From positions 62,001 through 126,000 of the forward strand of contig NZ_JAOPHT010000007.1 of assembly GCF_025515305.1 (NCBI RefSeq): DNA of 64,000 nucleotides, written 5' to 3'. A program made the position numbers and the translations under genes. The notes under the pieces were generated by a model, which was given only the letters and a program-made list of their open reading frames with translations, did not search any database and was not told where the DNA came from. How positions within the stretch are numbered: position 1 is the first letter of the stretch; each line of letters begins with the position of its first letter. Source of the DNA: Roseicyclus sediminis (lineage in GTDB: Bacteria; Pseudomonadota; Alphaproteobacteria; Rhodobacterales; Rhodobacteraceae). This document shows, one piece after another, positions 9,172 to 19,592 of the stretch.

Positions 9172-9281
9172 GTTCCGTCTCCTGTCGTCGGACCGGCACG
9201 GGCGCTCCTTGCCCGGCCTGCCCCTCTCCCATATATTTCATGAGCGCGGAAATCGACCGTTCCCGACAGGAGCCCCCTCCA

Positions 9282-9620
9282 ATGACCCTGACGCTGACCA
9301 TGCCTCCGAAAGTCACCGACCGCGCCTTCGCGCGTCTGGCCGAGATCAACGAGGCCGCAGGCGAGGCCAAGGCGTTGCGCGTCGCGGTCGAGGGCGGCGG
9401 CTGCTCCGGCTTCCAGTACGAGATCAAGCTCGACGAGCCGACCGACGACGACATGGTGCTGGAGGGACAGGGCCAGAAGGTCGTCGTGGACAGCGTCTCG
9501 CTGCCGTTTCTCGCGGACGCCGTCATCGACTTCACCGAGGAGCTGATCGGCGCGCGCTTCACCATCGAGAACCCCAACGCCACCTCCTCCTGCGGCTGCG
9601 GCACGTCCTTCTCGATGTGA
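9282..9620 (+). CDS. erpA: Iron-sulfur cluster insertion protein (IscA/ErpA family)
   Basis: A-type carrier that passes Fe-S clusters to apo-proteins. The protein of 112 aa has the three conserved cysteines: one in VEGGGCSGFQYEI and two in the C-terminal SSCGCGTSFSM. I chose the ATG at 9282 (MTLTLTMPP), which has CAGGAG about eight bases upstream. An upstream in-frame ATG at 9240 would add a charged extension and has no comparable site. It lies between the divergent dGTPase gene and xth. ErpA versus IscA cannot be separated from sequence alone; the lack of neighbouring isc genes favours ErpA. Confidence 0.9.
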   Translation: MTLTLTMPPKVTDRAFARLAEINEAAGEAKALRVAVEGGGCSGFQYEIKLDEPTDDDMVLEGQGQKVVVDSVSLPFLADAVIDFTEELIGARFTIENPNATSSCGCGTSFSM

Positions 9621-9625
9621 TCCCC

Positions 9626-9657
9626 TGCCCGCTTGGCTTCGCGCGTCCGAGCGGGCA
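9626..9657 (+). terminator. Hairpin after erpA
   Basis: TGCCCGCT pairs with AGCGGGCA across a 16-base loop, six bases after the erpA stop. There is no T tract, so this may be a weak terminator or an mRNA-stabilising stem. Confidence 0.4.
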
Positions 9658-9687
9658 AGACTGGCCCCGAAACACGAGGGACGGGCC

Positions 9688-10470
9688 ATGAAGATCGCGA
9701 CATTCAACATCAACGGTGTGAAGGCCCGGATCGAGGCGCTTCTCGCCTGGCTTGAAGAAGCGCAGCCTGACGTCGCTCTGCTGCAGGAAATCAAGTCGGT
9801 CGACGAGACCTTCCCGCGCGAGCCGATCGAGGATCTGGGCTACAATGTAGAGACCCACGGCCAGAAGGGTTTCAACGGCGTGGCGATCCTCTCGAAGCTT
9901 CCGCTCGAGGACGTGGTCCGGGGCCTGCCCGGCGACGACGGCGACGAGCAGGCACGCTGGATCGAGGCCACGGTGACCGGCGACAAGGGGGCGGTGCGGG
10001 TCTGCGGGCTCTACCTGCCCAACGGCAACCCCGCGCCCGGTCCGAAATACGACTACAAGCTCTCGTGGATGGCGCGGATGCGCGACCACGCGGCGGCGCT
10101 CCTGGAAACCGAGATGCCGGTCGTGCTCGCGGGTGACTACAACGTCATCCCGCAGGACGAGGACGCCGAGAAGCCCGAGGCGTGGCGGGCCGACGCGCTC
10201 GCCCTGCCCGAAAGCCGCGCGGCCTTCCGGCGCATCCTGAACCTCGGCTACACCGAGGCGATCCGCACCCGCAGCGCCGCCCCCGGCCTCTACACCTTCT
10301 GGGACTACCAGGCCGGCGCGTGGGAGCGGAACAACGGGATCCGCATCGACCATCTGCTGCTCAGCCCGCAGGCTGCCGACCTGATGACCGACGCGGGCGT
10401 CGACCGGCAGGTGCGGGGACGCGAGAAGCCCTCCGACCACGTGCCGGTCTGGATCGACCTCGCAGCCTGA
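9688..10470 (+). CDS. xth: Exodeoxyribonuclease III
   Basis: A DNA repair nuclease with 3'-5' exonuclease and AP-endonuclease activity. The 260-aa protein has the endonuclease/exonuclease/phosphatase fold motifs in order: MKIATFNINGVKAR with the metal-site Asn, LLQEIKSVDETFP with the metal-binding Glu, GLYLPNGN, AGDYNVIPQDEDA, the catalytic region around TFWDYQAGAWERNNGIRIDH, and the final SDHVPVW with the Asp-His pair. The start ATG at 9688 follows GGGACGGGCC. The gene runs on from erpA and is followed by a hairpin and one copy of the 22-bp repeat. Confidence 0.95.
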   Translation: MKIATFNINGVKARIEALLAWLEEAQPDVALLQEIKSVDETFPREPIEDLGYNVETHGQKGFNGVAILSKLPLEDVVRGLPGDDGDEQARWIEATVTGDKGAVRVCGLYLPNGNPAPGPKYDYKLSWMARMRDHAAALLETEMPVVLAGDYNVIPQDEDAEKPEAWRADALALPESRAAFRRILNLGYTEAIRTRSAAPGLYTFWDYQAGAWERNNGIRIDHLLLSPQAADLMTDAGVDRQVRGREKPSDHVPVWIDLAA

Positions 10471-10484
10471 AGGCGGCGCCCCTT

Positions 10485-10507
10485 GCGAGGGGGCCTTGCC
10501 CCCTCGC
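10485..10507 (+). terminator. Hairpin after xth
   Basis: GCGAGGGGG pairs perfectly with CCCCCTCGC around a CCTTG loop, about 15 bases after the xth stop. There is no clear T tract on the plus strand. It may act as a 3'-end stem for xth. Confidence 0.5.
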
Positions 10508-10517
10508 GCTCCCCCGC

Positions 10518-10539
10518 GCGTATTTTCGGAAAGATGAAG
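10518..10539 (+). repeat. 22-bp interspersed repeat
   Basis: A copy of GCGTATTT-N3-GAAAGATGAAG with N3 = TCG, about 48 bases after the xth stop and directly after its 3' hairpin. Confidence 0.75.
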
Positions 10540-10668
10540 CAGGCGGAGCCCGCAAGCGGATCATGTTGATTCGACGGGATATCGCGGGGCGTGTCCGGCG
10601 CGCGCTGGGGGGGGGGCGCACAAGGCGCGAGGCGCGATTCCTTTCTGTCTTGCAAACGAAATCCGTCG

Positions 10669-10686
10669 CCGTAACACTTCCGTCAC
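10669..10686 (+). promoter_or_regulatory. Candidate Pho box for ugpBAEC
   Basis: CCGTAAC-ACTT-CCGTCAC is a 7-4-7 direct repeat resembling the PhoB consensus CTGTCAY-N4-CTGTCAY. It lies about 115 bases before the ugpB ATG. The second half fits well and the first half poorly. ugp operons are Pho-controlled in E. coli and rhizobia. Confidence 0.45.
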
Positions 10687-10799
10687 ATAACACCGATAAC
10701 GAGACCACCGGGGGCGGCGACTGCCGTGCCCGGCACCTGAAGACATTGTAACCGACAGGATGGCCGGTTGTCCGTACGACCCGGCCGGAGGAGAGACAC

Positions 10800-12110
10800 A
10801 TGACCTTCCGCGTAATCGCGGCGGCCACGGCCGCCAGCGCGCTGGCCTTTTCTGCGCAGGCCCAGGACCGCACCGAGATCCAGTTCTGGCACGCCATGGG
10901 CGGCCAGCTCGGCGAGCGCACCGACGCATTCGCCACGGATTTCAACGCCATGCAGGACCAGTGCACCGTCACCACCGTCTACCAGGGCGACTATACAGAG
11001 ACCATGACCTCGGCCATCGCCGCCTTCCGCGCCGGCGAGCAGCCGCAGATCGTGCAGGTCTTCGAGGTCGGCACCGCCACGATGATGGCCGCCGCCGCGA
11101 ACGGCGCGGTCTACCCGGTTCACCAGCTCATGGCCGACCAGGGCATCGACTTCGACGAAAGCTCCTACCTGCCCGGCGTGATCTCCTACTACTCCGACAC
11201 CGAGGGCAACCTCCTGTCGCTGCCGTTCAACTCGTCGACGCCCGTCATGTGGGTGAACCTCACGGCCTTCGAGGAGAACGGCCTCGAGATCCCGACGACC
11301 TGGGACGAGGTCATCGAAGCGGCCCGCGTGCTCAAGCAAGCCGGCTTCGCCTCGCCCTTCGGCCAGGGCTGGCAGAGCTGGACCATGATCGAGAACTACT
11401 CGGCCTGGCACGACCTGCCGATCGGCACGATGGAGAACGGTTTCGCCGGAACCGGCACCGAGCTCCTGATCAACAACGAGCATGTCGTGAACCATATCCA
11501 GCGCCTCGCCGACATGGCCGAGGAAGGGCTCTATGCCTATGGCGGCCGTCGCGGCGACTCCCGTCCGCAATTCGTCAACGGCGAAGCGGCGATGTGGATC
11601 AACTCCTCCGCCTATTTCGGCGGCTTCCTGAACGACATCCAGGACTTCGAGTTCACGCAGGTCCCGATGCCCTACGACCCCGCCGTCCGGTCCGAACCGC
11701 AGAACTCGGTCATCGGCGGCGCGACGCTCTGGGTCCTGCGCGGCCATGACGACGCCGAATACGCCTGCACGGCCGCCTTCCTCGACTTCCTGGCGACCGC
11801 CGACCAGCAGGCCGAATGGGCCATGGCGACCGGATACGTTCCGATCACCACCGCCGCGGCCGACCTGATGGAGAGCCGGGGCTTCTTCGCCGAGAACCCG
11901 GGCACCGATGTCGCCATCACGCAGCTGACGCTCAACGAGCCCACGCCCAACAGCCGCGGCCTGCGCTTCGGCAACTTCGTGCAGATCCGCGACGTGATCA
12001 ACGAAGAGCTGGAAGCCGTCTGGTCGGGTCAGAAGACCGCGCAGGAAGCGATGGACGCGGCGGTTTCGCGCGGCAACGAGCTTCTGCGCCGCTTCGAAGC
12101 CGCCAACTGA
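10800..12110 (+). CDS. ugpB: sn-Glycerol-3-phosphate ABC transporter, binding protein
   Basis: Periplasmic receptor for glycerol-3-phosphate or glycerophosphodiesters. The 436-aa precursor has a signal peptide (MTFRVIAAATAASALAFSAQAQ). Typical UgpB stretches follow: EIQFWHAMGGQLGER at the mature N-terminus, LPFNSSTPVMWVNLTAFE, the Trp-rich FGQGWQSWTMIENYSAW, and AAMWINSSAYFGGF. These match the UgpB branch of the family 1 binding proteins rather than maltose-type receptors. GGAGAG lies just before the ATG. It is the first gene of ugpBAEC, and the hairpin after it may hold its mRNA at a higher level than the permease genes. Confidence 0.92.
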   Translation: MTFRVIAAATAASALAFSAQAQDRTEIQFWHAMGGQLGERTDAFATDFNAMQDQCTVTTVYQGDYTETMTSAIAAFRAGEQPQIVQVFEVGTATMMAAAANGAVYPVHQLMADQGIDFDESSYLPGVISYYSDTEGNLLSLPFNSSTPVMWVNLTAFEENGLEIPTTWDEVIEAARVLKQAGFASPFGQGWQSWTMIENYSAWHDLPIGTMENGFAGTGTELLINNEHVVNHIQRLADMAEEGLYAYGGRRGDSRPQFVNGEAAMWINSSAYFGGFLNDIQDFEFTQVPMPYDPAVRSEPQNSVIGGATLWVLRGHDDAEYACTAAFLDFLATADQQAEWAMATGYVPITTAAADLMESRGFFAENPGTDVAITQLTLNEPTPNSRGLRFGNFVQIRDVINEELEAVWSGQKTAQEAMDAAVSRGNELLRRFEAAN

Positions 12111-12125
12111 GACCGTGATCAAGGA

Positions 12126-12154
12126 GCCGGGCGGGGGAAGATCCTCCGCCCGGC
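12126..12154 (+). terminator. Intercistronic hairpin ugpB-ugpA
   Basis: GCCGGGCGG pairs with CCGCCCGGC just after the ugpB stop. There is no T tract. Stems at this position commonly stabilise the upstream binding-protein mRNA or partly attenuate the permease genes. Confidence 0.5.
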
Positions 12155-12178
12155 CTCACCTGCCACGAACGGACCCCA

Positions 12179-13063
12179 ATGCAAAAGCGCGTCGTCTTCC
12201 GCAACTGGTGGCTTCCCTACCTTCTCGTCGCGCCGCAGGTCGCGGTGACGCTCGTGTTCTTCATCTGGCCGGCCTACCAGGCGCTCGAATCCTCGCTCTA
12301 CATCGAGGATGCCTTCGGCTTCTCCCGCAACTTCGTCGGACTTGAGAACTTCGAGGCGCTCTGGCGCGATCCCTCCTACCTGCGCTCGTTCCGGACCACG
12401 CTGGTCTTCGGCCTGTCGGTCACGGTGCTGTCGATGGGCATGGCGCTGGCGCTCGCGCTGGCGGCCAACCGAGTGATCCGCGCGGCCACGACCTACCGTA
12501 CCTTCCTGATCTGGCCCTATGCCGTCGCCCCGGCGCTGGCGGGCGTGCTGTGGTTCTTCATGATGAACCCCTCGCTCGGCATCGTCGCCTACTGGCTCGA
12601 GGCGGTCTTCGGCTACGACTGGAACCACTACGTCAACGGCAACCAGGCCCTGATCATGGTGATCATCGCGGCGGCGTGGAAGCAGATCTCCTACAACTTC
12701 CTGTTCTTCCTTGCGGGTCTCCAGTCGATCCCGAAATCGCTGATCGAGGCCGCGGCGATCGACGGCGCCTCGCCCGCGCGACGCTTCTGGACGGTGGTCT
12801 TCCCGCTCCTGTCGCCCACGACCTTCTTCCTGCTGGTGGTGAACCTCGTCTACGCCTTCTTCGACACCTTCGCGATCATCCACGCGACGACGAGCGGCGG
12901 GCCCGCGGATTCGACTTCGATCCTCGTCTACAAGGTCTACAACACCGGTTTCGTCGGCCAGGACTACGGATCCTCGGCGGCGCAATCGGTCGTGCTGATG
13001 GTGCTGGTCATCGCCATGACGGCGATCCAGTTCCGCTTCGTCGAGCGAAAGGTCACCTACTGA
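12179..13063 (+). CDS. ugpA: sn-Glycerol-3-phosphate ABC transporter, permease UgpA
   Basis: Inner-membrane permease of the Ugp importer. The 294-aa protein has six predicted membrane segments, the first at about residues 13-35 ([21 protein letters not shown]). The cytoplasmic EAA loop that docks on the ATPase reads [22 protein letters not shown]. Position and length fit UgpA of the MalF-like permeases. The stop TGA overlaps the ugpE ATG (TGATG), indicating translational coupling. The intact operon order B-A-E-C supports the assignment. Confidence 0.92.
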   Translation: MQKRVVFRNWWLPYLLVAPQVAVTLVFFIWPAYQALESSLYIEDAFGFSRNFVGLENFEALWRDPSYLRSFRTTLVFGLSVTVLSMGMALALALAANRVIRAATTYRTFLIWPYAVAPALAGVLWFFMMNPSLGIVAYWLEAVFGYDWNHYVNGNQALIMVIIAAAWKQISYNFLFFLAGLQSIPKSLIEAAAIDGASPARRFWTVVFPLLSPTTFFLLVVNLVYAFFDTFAIIHATTSGGPADSTSILVYKVYNTGFVGQDYGSSAAQSVVLMVLVIAMTAIQFRFVERKVTY

Positions 13064-13911
13064 TGGTCGAGAACCGCCCGCTCCTGACGTTCCTCACCCA
13101 CGCGGTCCTGATCCTCGGGGTCGCTTTCCTGTGCTTCCCGGTCTGGATGGCGCTGGTGGCCTCGACCCATCCGGGCGAGGCGCTCAGCCGGTCGCCCATT
13201 CCGCTTTGGTTCGGCGACCAGGCGGTGGAGAACTACACGCAGCTTCTGACCGGCGGCGTTCCCGCCACCGGCGGCGTGCCGCTGTCGCAGATGTTGTGGA
13301 ACAGCTTCGTCATGGCCATCGGCATCACGGTCGGCAAGATCGCGATCTCGCTGACCACCGCCTATGCCATCGTGTATTTCCGTTTTCCGTTCCGGATGGT
13401 GTTCTTCTGGCTCATCTTCATCACGCTCATGCTGCCGGTCGAGGTGCGGATCCTGCCGACCTATGATGTCGTGGCCTCGCTGGGAATGCTGAACACCTAT
13501 TCGGGCCTGATCATCCCGCTGGTCGCCTCGGCGACGGCGACCTTCCTCTTCCGGCAGTTCTTCCTCACCGTACCCGACGAGCTGGTGGAGGCCGCGCGGA
13601 TCGATCGCGCTGGGCCCTTGCGGTTCTTCTGGGACATCCTTCTGCCGCTCAGCCGCACCAACATCGCAGCGCTCTTCATCATCCTCTTCATCTACGGCTG
13701 GAACCAGTATCTCTGGCCGCTCCTCATCACCACCGACCAGGACCTCTATACCATCGTCATGGGCATCCAGCGGATGGCCAACGTGGGCGAGGAGGTGCCG
13801 ATCTGGCACTACACGATGGGCACGGCGATCCTCGCGATGATCCCGCCCGTCTTCGTCGTCCTGGCGATGCAGCGGCTCTTCGTGAAGGGCCTCGTGGAAA
13901 GCGAGAAGTAA
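13063..13911 (+). CDS. ugpE: sn-Glycerol-3-phosphate ABC transporter, permease UgpE
   Basis: Second permease subunit, 282 aa, of the MalG-like type. It begins [19 protein letters not shown], has six predicted membrane segments, and carries the EAA motif as VEAARIDRAGPLRFFWDILLPL near residue 190. The start overlaps the ugpA stop in TGATG. The longer open frame that extends back into ugpA is only a shadow in that region. The stop is three bases before the ugpC ATG, so all three downstream genes form one tightly packed unit. Confidence 0.92.
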   Translation: MVENRPLLTFLTHAVLILGVAFLCFPVWMALVASTHPGEALSRSPIPLWFGDQAVENYTQLLTGGVPATGGVPLSQMLWNSFVMAIGITVGKIAISLTTAYAIVYFRFPFRMVFFWLIFITLMLPVEVRILPTYDVVASLGMLNTYSGLIIPLVASATATFLFRQFFLTVPDELVEAARIDRAGPLRFFWDILLPLSRTNIAALFIILFIYGWNQYLWPLLITTDQDLYTIVMGIQRMANVGEEVPIWHYTMGTAILAMIPPVFVVLAMQRLFVKGLVESEK

Positions 13912-13914
13912 GAC

Positions 13915-14973
13915 ATGGCCGAGCTGACGCTGAACAACGTGGGCAAGATCTATCCGGGCGGCGTGACGGCCGTCTCGGGGGCGAGCTTCGACATCGCCGA
14001 TGGCGAGTTCATCGTTTTGGTCGGCCCCTCGGGCTGCGGCAAGTCCACGATCCTGCGCATGATCGCGGGGCTGGAGGAGATCACCGAGGGCGAAGTCTCG
14101 ATCGGCGGCCGGGTCGTCAACCGGCTGGAGCCGGGCGAGCGCGACATCGCGATGGTGTTCCAGAACTACGCGCTCTACCCGCACATGACGGTGCGGCGGA
14201 ACATGGAATACGGCCTGCGCAACCAGGGAATGCCCCGCCCCGAGATCGACCGCCGCATCGCCGAGGCCGCGCGCACGCTCCAGATCGAGCCCTATCTCGA
14301 CCGCAAGCCCCGCGCGCTGTCGGGCGGGCAGCGCCAGCGCGTCGCCATGGGCCGCGCCATCGTGCGGGAGCCTGCGGTGTTCCTCTTCGACGAGCCCTTG
14401 TCGAACCTCGACGCCAAGCTGCGGACCCAGCTGCGCGCCGAACTGAAGGACCTTCACACGCGGCTGGGCGCGACCTTCGTCTTCGTCACCCACGACCAGG
14501 TCGAGGCGATGAGCCTCGCCGACCGGATCGTGATCATGTCGGCGGGCCGGATCGAGCAGATCGGCACGCCGATGGAGCTTTACCGAACCCCCGCGAGCCG
14601 CTTCGTGGCCGAGTTCATCGGCGCGCCGCCCATGAACGTCTACGACCTCGGCAGCCCCGGCGGTCAGGCGCTGGCCACGCTGGCCGGATCGATCCCTCAA
14701 GGGGCGAAACTGGCGGGCGTCCGGCCCGAGGCGCTGTACATCTCGCGCGAGGGGCCTTCGGGCGACGTGATCCTGGTCGAGGCGCTGGGCGCCGAGAGCC
14801 TCATCCACCTGCGCATGGGCGAGGACCGGATGATCCTGCGCGGCGGGCACGACAGCCGGACGGTGGAGGGCCAGACGCTGCACATCGGCGCGGACAGCGG
14901 GGCGATCACCTTCTTCGACGGAAACGAGCGCGCCATGGAGAACGGGGCGCCGGCACTCCGGGTGGTGGAGTAG
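13915..14973 (+). CDS. ugpC: sn-Glycerol-3-phosphate ABC transporter, ATPase UgpC
   Basis: ATPase of the Ugp importer, 352 aa, of the MalK/CUT1 type. Motifs in order are Walker [10 protein letters not shown] (about residues 38-46), the Q loop [13 protein letters not shown], the ABC signature LSGGQRQRV, Walker [15 protein letters not shown], the switch His in VTHD, and a C-terminal TOBE-type domain of about 100 residues. In this family that domain can bind regulators or dimerise. It is the last gene of ugpBAEC. The next gene lies on the other strand, and I saw no strong terminator in the 250 bases that follow. Confidence 0.92.
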   Translation: MAELTLNNVGKIYPGGVTAVSGASFDIADGEFIVLVGPSGCGKSTILRMIAGLEEITEGEVSIGGRVVNRLEPGERDIAMVFQNYALYPHMTVRRNMEYGLRNQGMPRPEIDRRIAEAARTLQIEPYLDRKPRALSGGQRQRVAMGRAIVREPAVFLFDEPLSNLDAKLRTQLRAELKDLHTRLGATFVFVTHDQVEAMSLADRIVIMSAGRIEQIGTPMELYRTPASRFVAEFIGAPPMNVYDLGSPGGQALATLAGSIPQGAKLAGVRPEALYISREGPSGDVILVEALGAESLIHLRMGEDRMILRGGHDSRTVEGQTLHIGADSGAITFFDGNERAMENGAPALRVVE

Positions 14974-15226
14974 GAAAGAGGCCGTTTTCGGTCAGGATGC
15001 ACCCCGACGGCCCGGGCCCTGCCTGCGGCGCGTCGAGCACGGCAACCGGTGGCCTGCGCCGCGCCAGGACGTGCCGCCCACTGCGGGGCGAACGCGTGCC
15101 GGAAACCGCCCGATCCTGTCCGGCCCGAGCCTTGTCGTGCAACGGACGAGCAGGAGCTGCGGGCAAATCCGGGCTGCCTCTTGTCGGCGAGGCGCACCGG
15201 TTCCCCGGCCTGTCGCGGACCTTGTC

Positions 15227-15649
15227 CTACTGCACCCGCTGGAAGTTCACCTCGCTGCTACCGGCGATCGTGGCATGGATCCTCATGCCGTCGAAATAAT
15301 CCACGATCCACGTTTCCGAAGGCGGCGGGGCCATCGCGCGTCCCAGGTAGGTCTTCGGTTCGTAGTCCGTGGGATAGAAGTGCAACCAGTTCTGTGCGAC
15401 TTCCCAGTTGCCCCATTGCATCGCCATAAGGTCTCCCAGGACCGACAATCGCTGGTAGGTCCCGTTCGGAAAAAAGATGACCTCCGAGCCGATCGTGGCC
15501 CCGCCCATGACGGTTTCGTAGCCCTGCCACCGGCCAGCGAGTCTTCCTGCGTCCAGCATCTGCTGGCCCACGGCCGGACCCGCGACCAGCGCCACACACG
15601 CGGCGAGGAGAACGGCACGTATCGCGTCCAACGAAAAAGCACTGCGCAT
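15227..15649 (-). CDS. Secreted hypothetical protein, lipocalin-like size
   Basis: A 140-aa protein with a signal peptide (about residues 1-28, ending AGPAVGQ). The mature part alternates aromatic and polar residues: RLAGRWQGYETVMGG, SEVIFFPNGTYQRLSVLG, AQNWLHFYPTDYEPK, ETWIVDYFDGMRIHAT. This looks like a small beta-barrel of the kind that begins GxW and reports on a ligand, but no named family is recognised. It stands alone, convergent with ugpC. An FNR-type site lies about 70 bases upstream, so oxygen- or nitrogen-oxide-dependent expression is possible. Confidence 0.65.
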   Translation of the reverse strand: MRSAFSLDAIRAVLLAACVALVAGPAVGQQMLDAGRLAGRWQGYETVMGGATIGSEVIFFPNGTYQRLSVLGDLMAMQWGNWEVAQNWLHFYPTDYEPKTYLGRAMAPPPSETWIVDYFDGMRIHATIAGSSEVNFQRVQ

Positions 15650-15714
15650 TTCCCACCTCCCAAGTGCACATTCGCCATGACGTTGAAGAATGTCCTTTCG
15701 GCGGTTCGCCTGCG

Positions 15715-15728
15715 TTGATCAATGTCAA
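15715..15728 (-). promoter_or_regulatory. FNR/Dnr-type box
   Basis: TTGAT-CAAT-GTCAA matches the TTGAT-N4-ATCAA consensus at nine of ten positions. It lies about 70 bases before the start of the secreted protein gene at 15649. The other neighbour is the 3' end of the ABC ATPase gene, so the secreted gene is the only likely target. Confidence 0.5.
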
Positions 15729-15907
15729 TCAACCGATCCGCCCGGCAGCGACCTGTGGTCTTCGATCGGTCCAGCTCCGACCGGATGCCTCAGCGCCTGG
15801 TCAGGCAGGACCGATGATCTGCGGATGGCGGATCGGCGGCCTTGTGCGCGCGCCACACCGGGTTGCACCTGTCTGGCGAAAGCGGTGGCTCGGCAGAGAG
15901 GCTCCCC

Positions 15908-17610
<1,703 letters not shown>

Positions 17611-17611
<1 letters not shown>

Positions 17612-18564
17612 CAGCGCAGCCTCGGGTTCAGCGCGTCGCGCAGCCAGTCACCCAGCAGGTTCACCGCGAGCGCAAGGGCCAGAAGAACGCCGGCCGGGAA
17701 GAACAGGATCCACCACTCGCCCGAGAACAGGAAGCCCTGCCCGATCCGGATCAGCGTGCCGAGCGACGGCTCCGTCGGCGGCGCCCCCACGCCGAGGAAG
17801 GACAGCGTCGCCTCCGCGATGATGGCCAGCGCGAGCGAGATCGTCGCGATCACCAGTACGGGGCTCAGCACGTTGGGCAGGATGTGCCGCATCATGATGG
17901 CGAAGGGTGAGCGCCCGATCAGGCGCGCCGCCTGCACGTATTCCTTCGATTTCTCCACCAGCGTCGCCCCGCGGACTACGCGGGCGAACTGCACCCAGTC
18001 CGAAAGTCCGATCGCGATGATCAGCACCCAGATCGCCACCTCGTTGCGGTATTCGGGCGGCGTGATCCCCTTGGCGATGCCGAAGATCAGCATGGCAACG
18101 AGGATCGCGGGGAACGTCAGCTGCACATCGGCGATGCGCATGATGACGGTGTCGATCCAGCCCCCCACGTAGCCCGCGATCAGCCCCAGGGTCACGCCGA
18201 GGATCAGCGCGAAGGCCACCGCGGCGAAGCCCACGAATAGCGAGATGCGAAGCCCGTAGAGGATGGTCGAAAACACGTCCCGCCCCTGGTCGTCGGTACC
18301 CAGCAGGAACGTCTCGCCGGTGAACATGTTGGCCTGCCCAGGGGGCGTGAAGCCGTTCATCAGGTTCAGCGTGGCGGGGTTGAACGGATCGTGCGGCGCG
18401 ATCAGCGGGGCAAAGACCGCCGACAGGATCAGCAGAAGCGTGACCGCCGCCGAGATCAGCGCCACCGGCGAGCGGCGGAAGGAATGGGCCACGTCGCTGT
18501 CCCAGGCCATGGCGATGCGGGAACGGGCGCGTTCCGCCTGAACGGTGTTCGGGCTGTCTGTCAT
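17611..18564 (-). CDS. Peptide-type ABC transporter permease (DppC-like)
   Basis: Permease of 317 aa. The DppC-type N-terminal segment is followed by the periplasmic stretch HDPFNPATLNLMNGFTPP and LGTDDQGRDVFSTILYGLRISL, which is typical of the second permease in dipeptide/oligopeptide systems. The EAA loop reads YVQAARLIGRSPFAIMMRHILPN. I chose the ATG at 18564 (MTDSPNTV), which overlaps the stop of the other permease in ATGA; the open frame upstream of it is a shadow. It is co-translated with its partners on both sides. Confidence 0.9.
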
Positions 18565-19538
18565 GACGTCTTCCCGTCGATGCGAAGCCGCGGGTCGATC
18601 GCGACATAGAGGAGGTCCACGACCAGGTTGATCGCCACGAACATCACCGAGATGAGCATGAGATAGGCTGCCATGACGGGGATATCGACGAACTGGATGG
18701 CGTTGATGAACAGAAGGCCGACGCCGGGCCACTGGAACACCGTCTCGGTGATGATGGCAAACGCGATGATCGACCCCAGCTGCAGACCCGTCACCGTGAT
18801 GACCGGCACCAGCGTGTTCTTCAGCGCATGGCGGAAATGGATCGTCCGGTCCTTCAGCCCGCGGGCGCGCGCGAAGCGGATGTAGTCCTGCCGCATCACT
18901 TCCAGCATCTCCGAGCGCACCAGCCGCATGATCAGCGTCATCTGGTAAAGGCCCAGCGTGATAGACGGCAGGATCAGCGCGATCAGCCCCGATTTGGTCA
19001 GGAACCCCGTGGACCAGCCGCCCAGGTCCACCACCTCACCGCGCCCGAAGGACGGCAGCCAGCTGAGTTCCACGGCGAACACGTAGATCAGCAGGATGCC
19101 GATCAGGAAGGTCGGCAGCGACACCCCAAGCAGGGACAGCGTCATGATCGCGTTGGCGGCGAACCCGTCCCGCCGGATCGCCGTGAAGATGCCGAAGACG
19201 ATCCCGAAGAGCAGCGCGAAGGCCCCCGAGACAGCGGCCAGTTCCAGCGTGGCGGGCAGGCGTTCGGCGATGATCTCCGCCACCGGCCGCCCCTGCCGGT
19301 AGGAGATCCCGAGATCGCCCTGCACCGCGCGGACGAGAAAGTCCCAGTACTGGATGAAGAACGGCTTGTTCAGCCCCAGGCTCTCCCTCAGCCGCTCGAT
19401 GTCCTCCATCGTGCGTTCCTGCCCCAGCATCGTGTCGATCGGATCGCCCACGAAACGGAACATGGCGAAGGCCACGAGGCCCACGACCAGAAGGACGAGC
19501 ACCGACTGCAAGACCCGTCTCAGGATGTAGCTGAGCAT
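18561..19538 (-). CDS. Peptide-type ABC transporter permease (DppB-like)
   Basis: First permease of the importer, 325 aa, starting MLSYILRRVLQSVLVLLVVGL, which is a standard DppB N-terminus. GDPIDTMLGQERTMEDIERLRESLGLNKPF follows, then the EAA loop YIRFARARGLKDRTIHFRHALKN. Six membrane segments are predicted. It lies about 55 bases downstream of the glutathione transferase gene on the same strand, so that gene, the two permeases and the ATPase probably share one transcript. The binding-protein gene further upstream has its own terminator. Confidence 0.9.
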   Translation of the reverse strand: MLSYILRRVLQSVLVLLVVGLVAFAMFRFVGDPIDTMLGQERTMEDIERLRESLGLNKPFFIQYWDFLVRAVQGDLGISYRQGRPVAEIIAERLPATLELAAVSGAFALLFGIVFGIFTAIRRDGFAANAIMTLSLLGVSLPTFLIGILLIYVFAVELSWLPSFGRGEVVDLGGWSTGFLTKSGLIALILPSITLGLYQMTLIMRLVRSEMLEVMRQDYIRFARARGLKDRTIHFRHALKNTLVPVITVTGLQLGSIIAFAIITETVFQWPGVGLLFINAIQFVDIPVMAAYLMLISVMFVAINLVVDLLYVAIDPRLRIDGKTS

Positions 19539-19592
19539 CTGCCTGGCTCTCCCATTCGCGTCCCGCCGTGCTGCACGCTGCCGGCCACGCGG

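Larger units (their letters stand above)
10471..10799. other. Intergenic region xth-ugpB
   Basis: This 329-base gap holds a perfect 9-bp stem (10485-10507), a 22-bp repeat (10518-10539), a run of nine Gs near 10609, and a Pho-box-like direct repeat (10669-10686). No open frame with a credible start was seen. The last 100 bases are less GC-rich and probably contain the ugp promoter and leader. Confidence 0.6.

Noticed and set aside
12126-12154. Hairpin after ugpB as a full terminator
   Set aside because: There is no T tract, and the next genes of the operon follow in the same direction without an own promoter signal. Attenuation or stabilisation is more likely.
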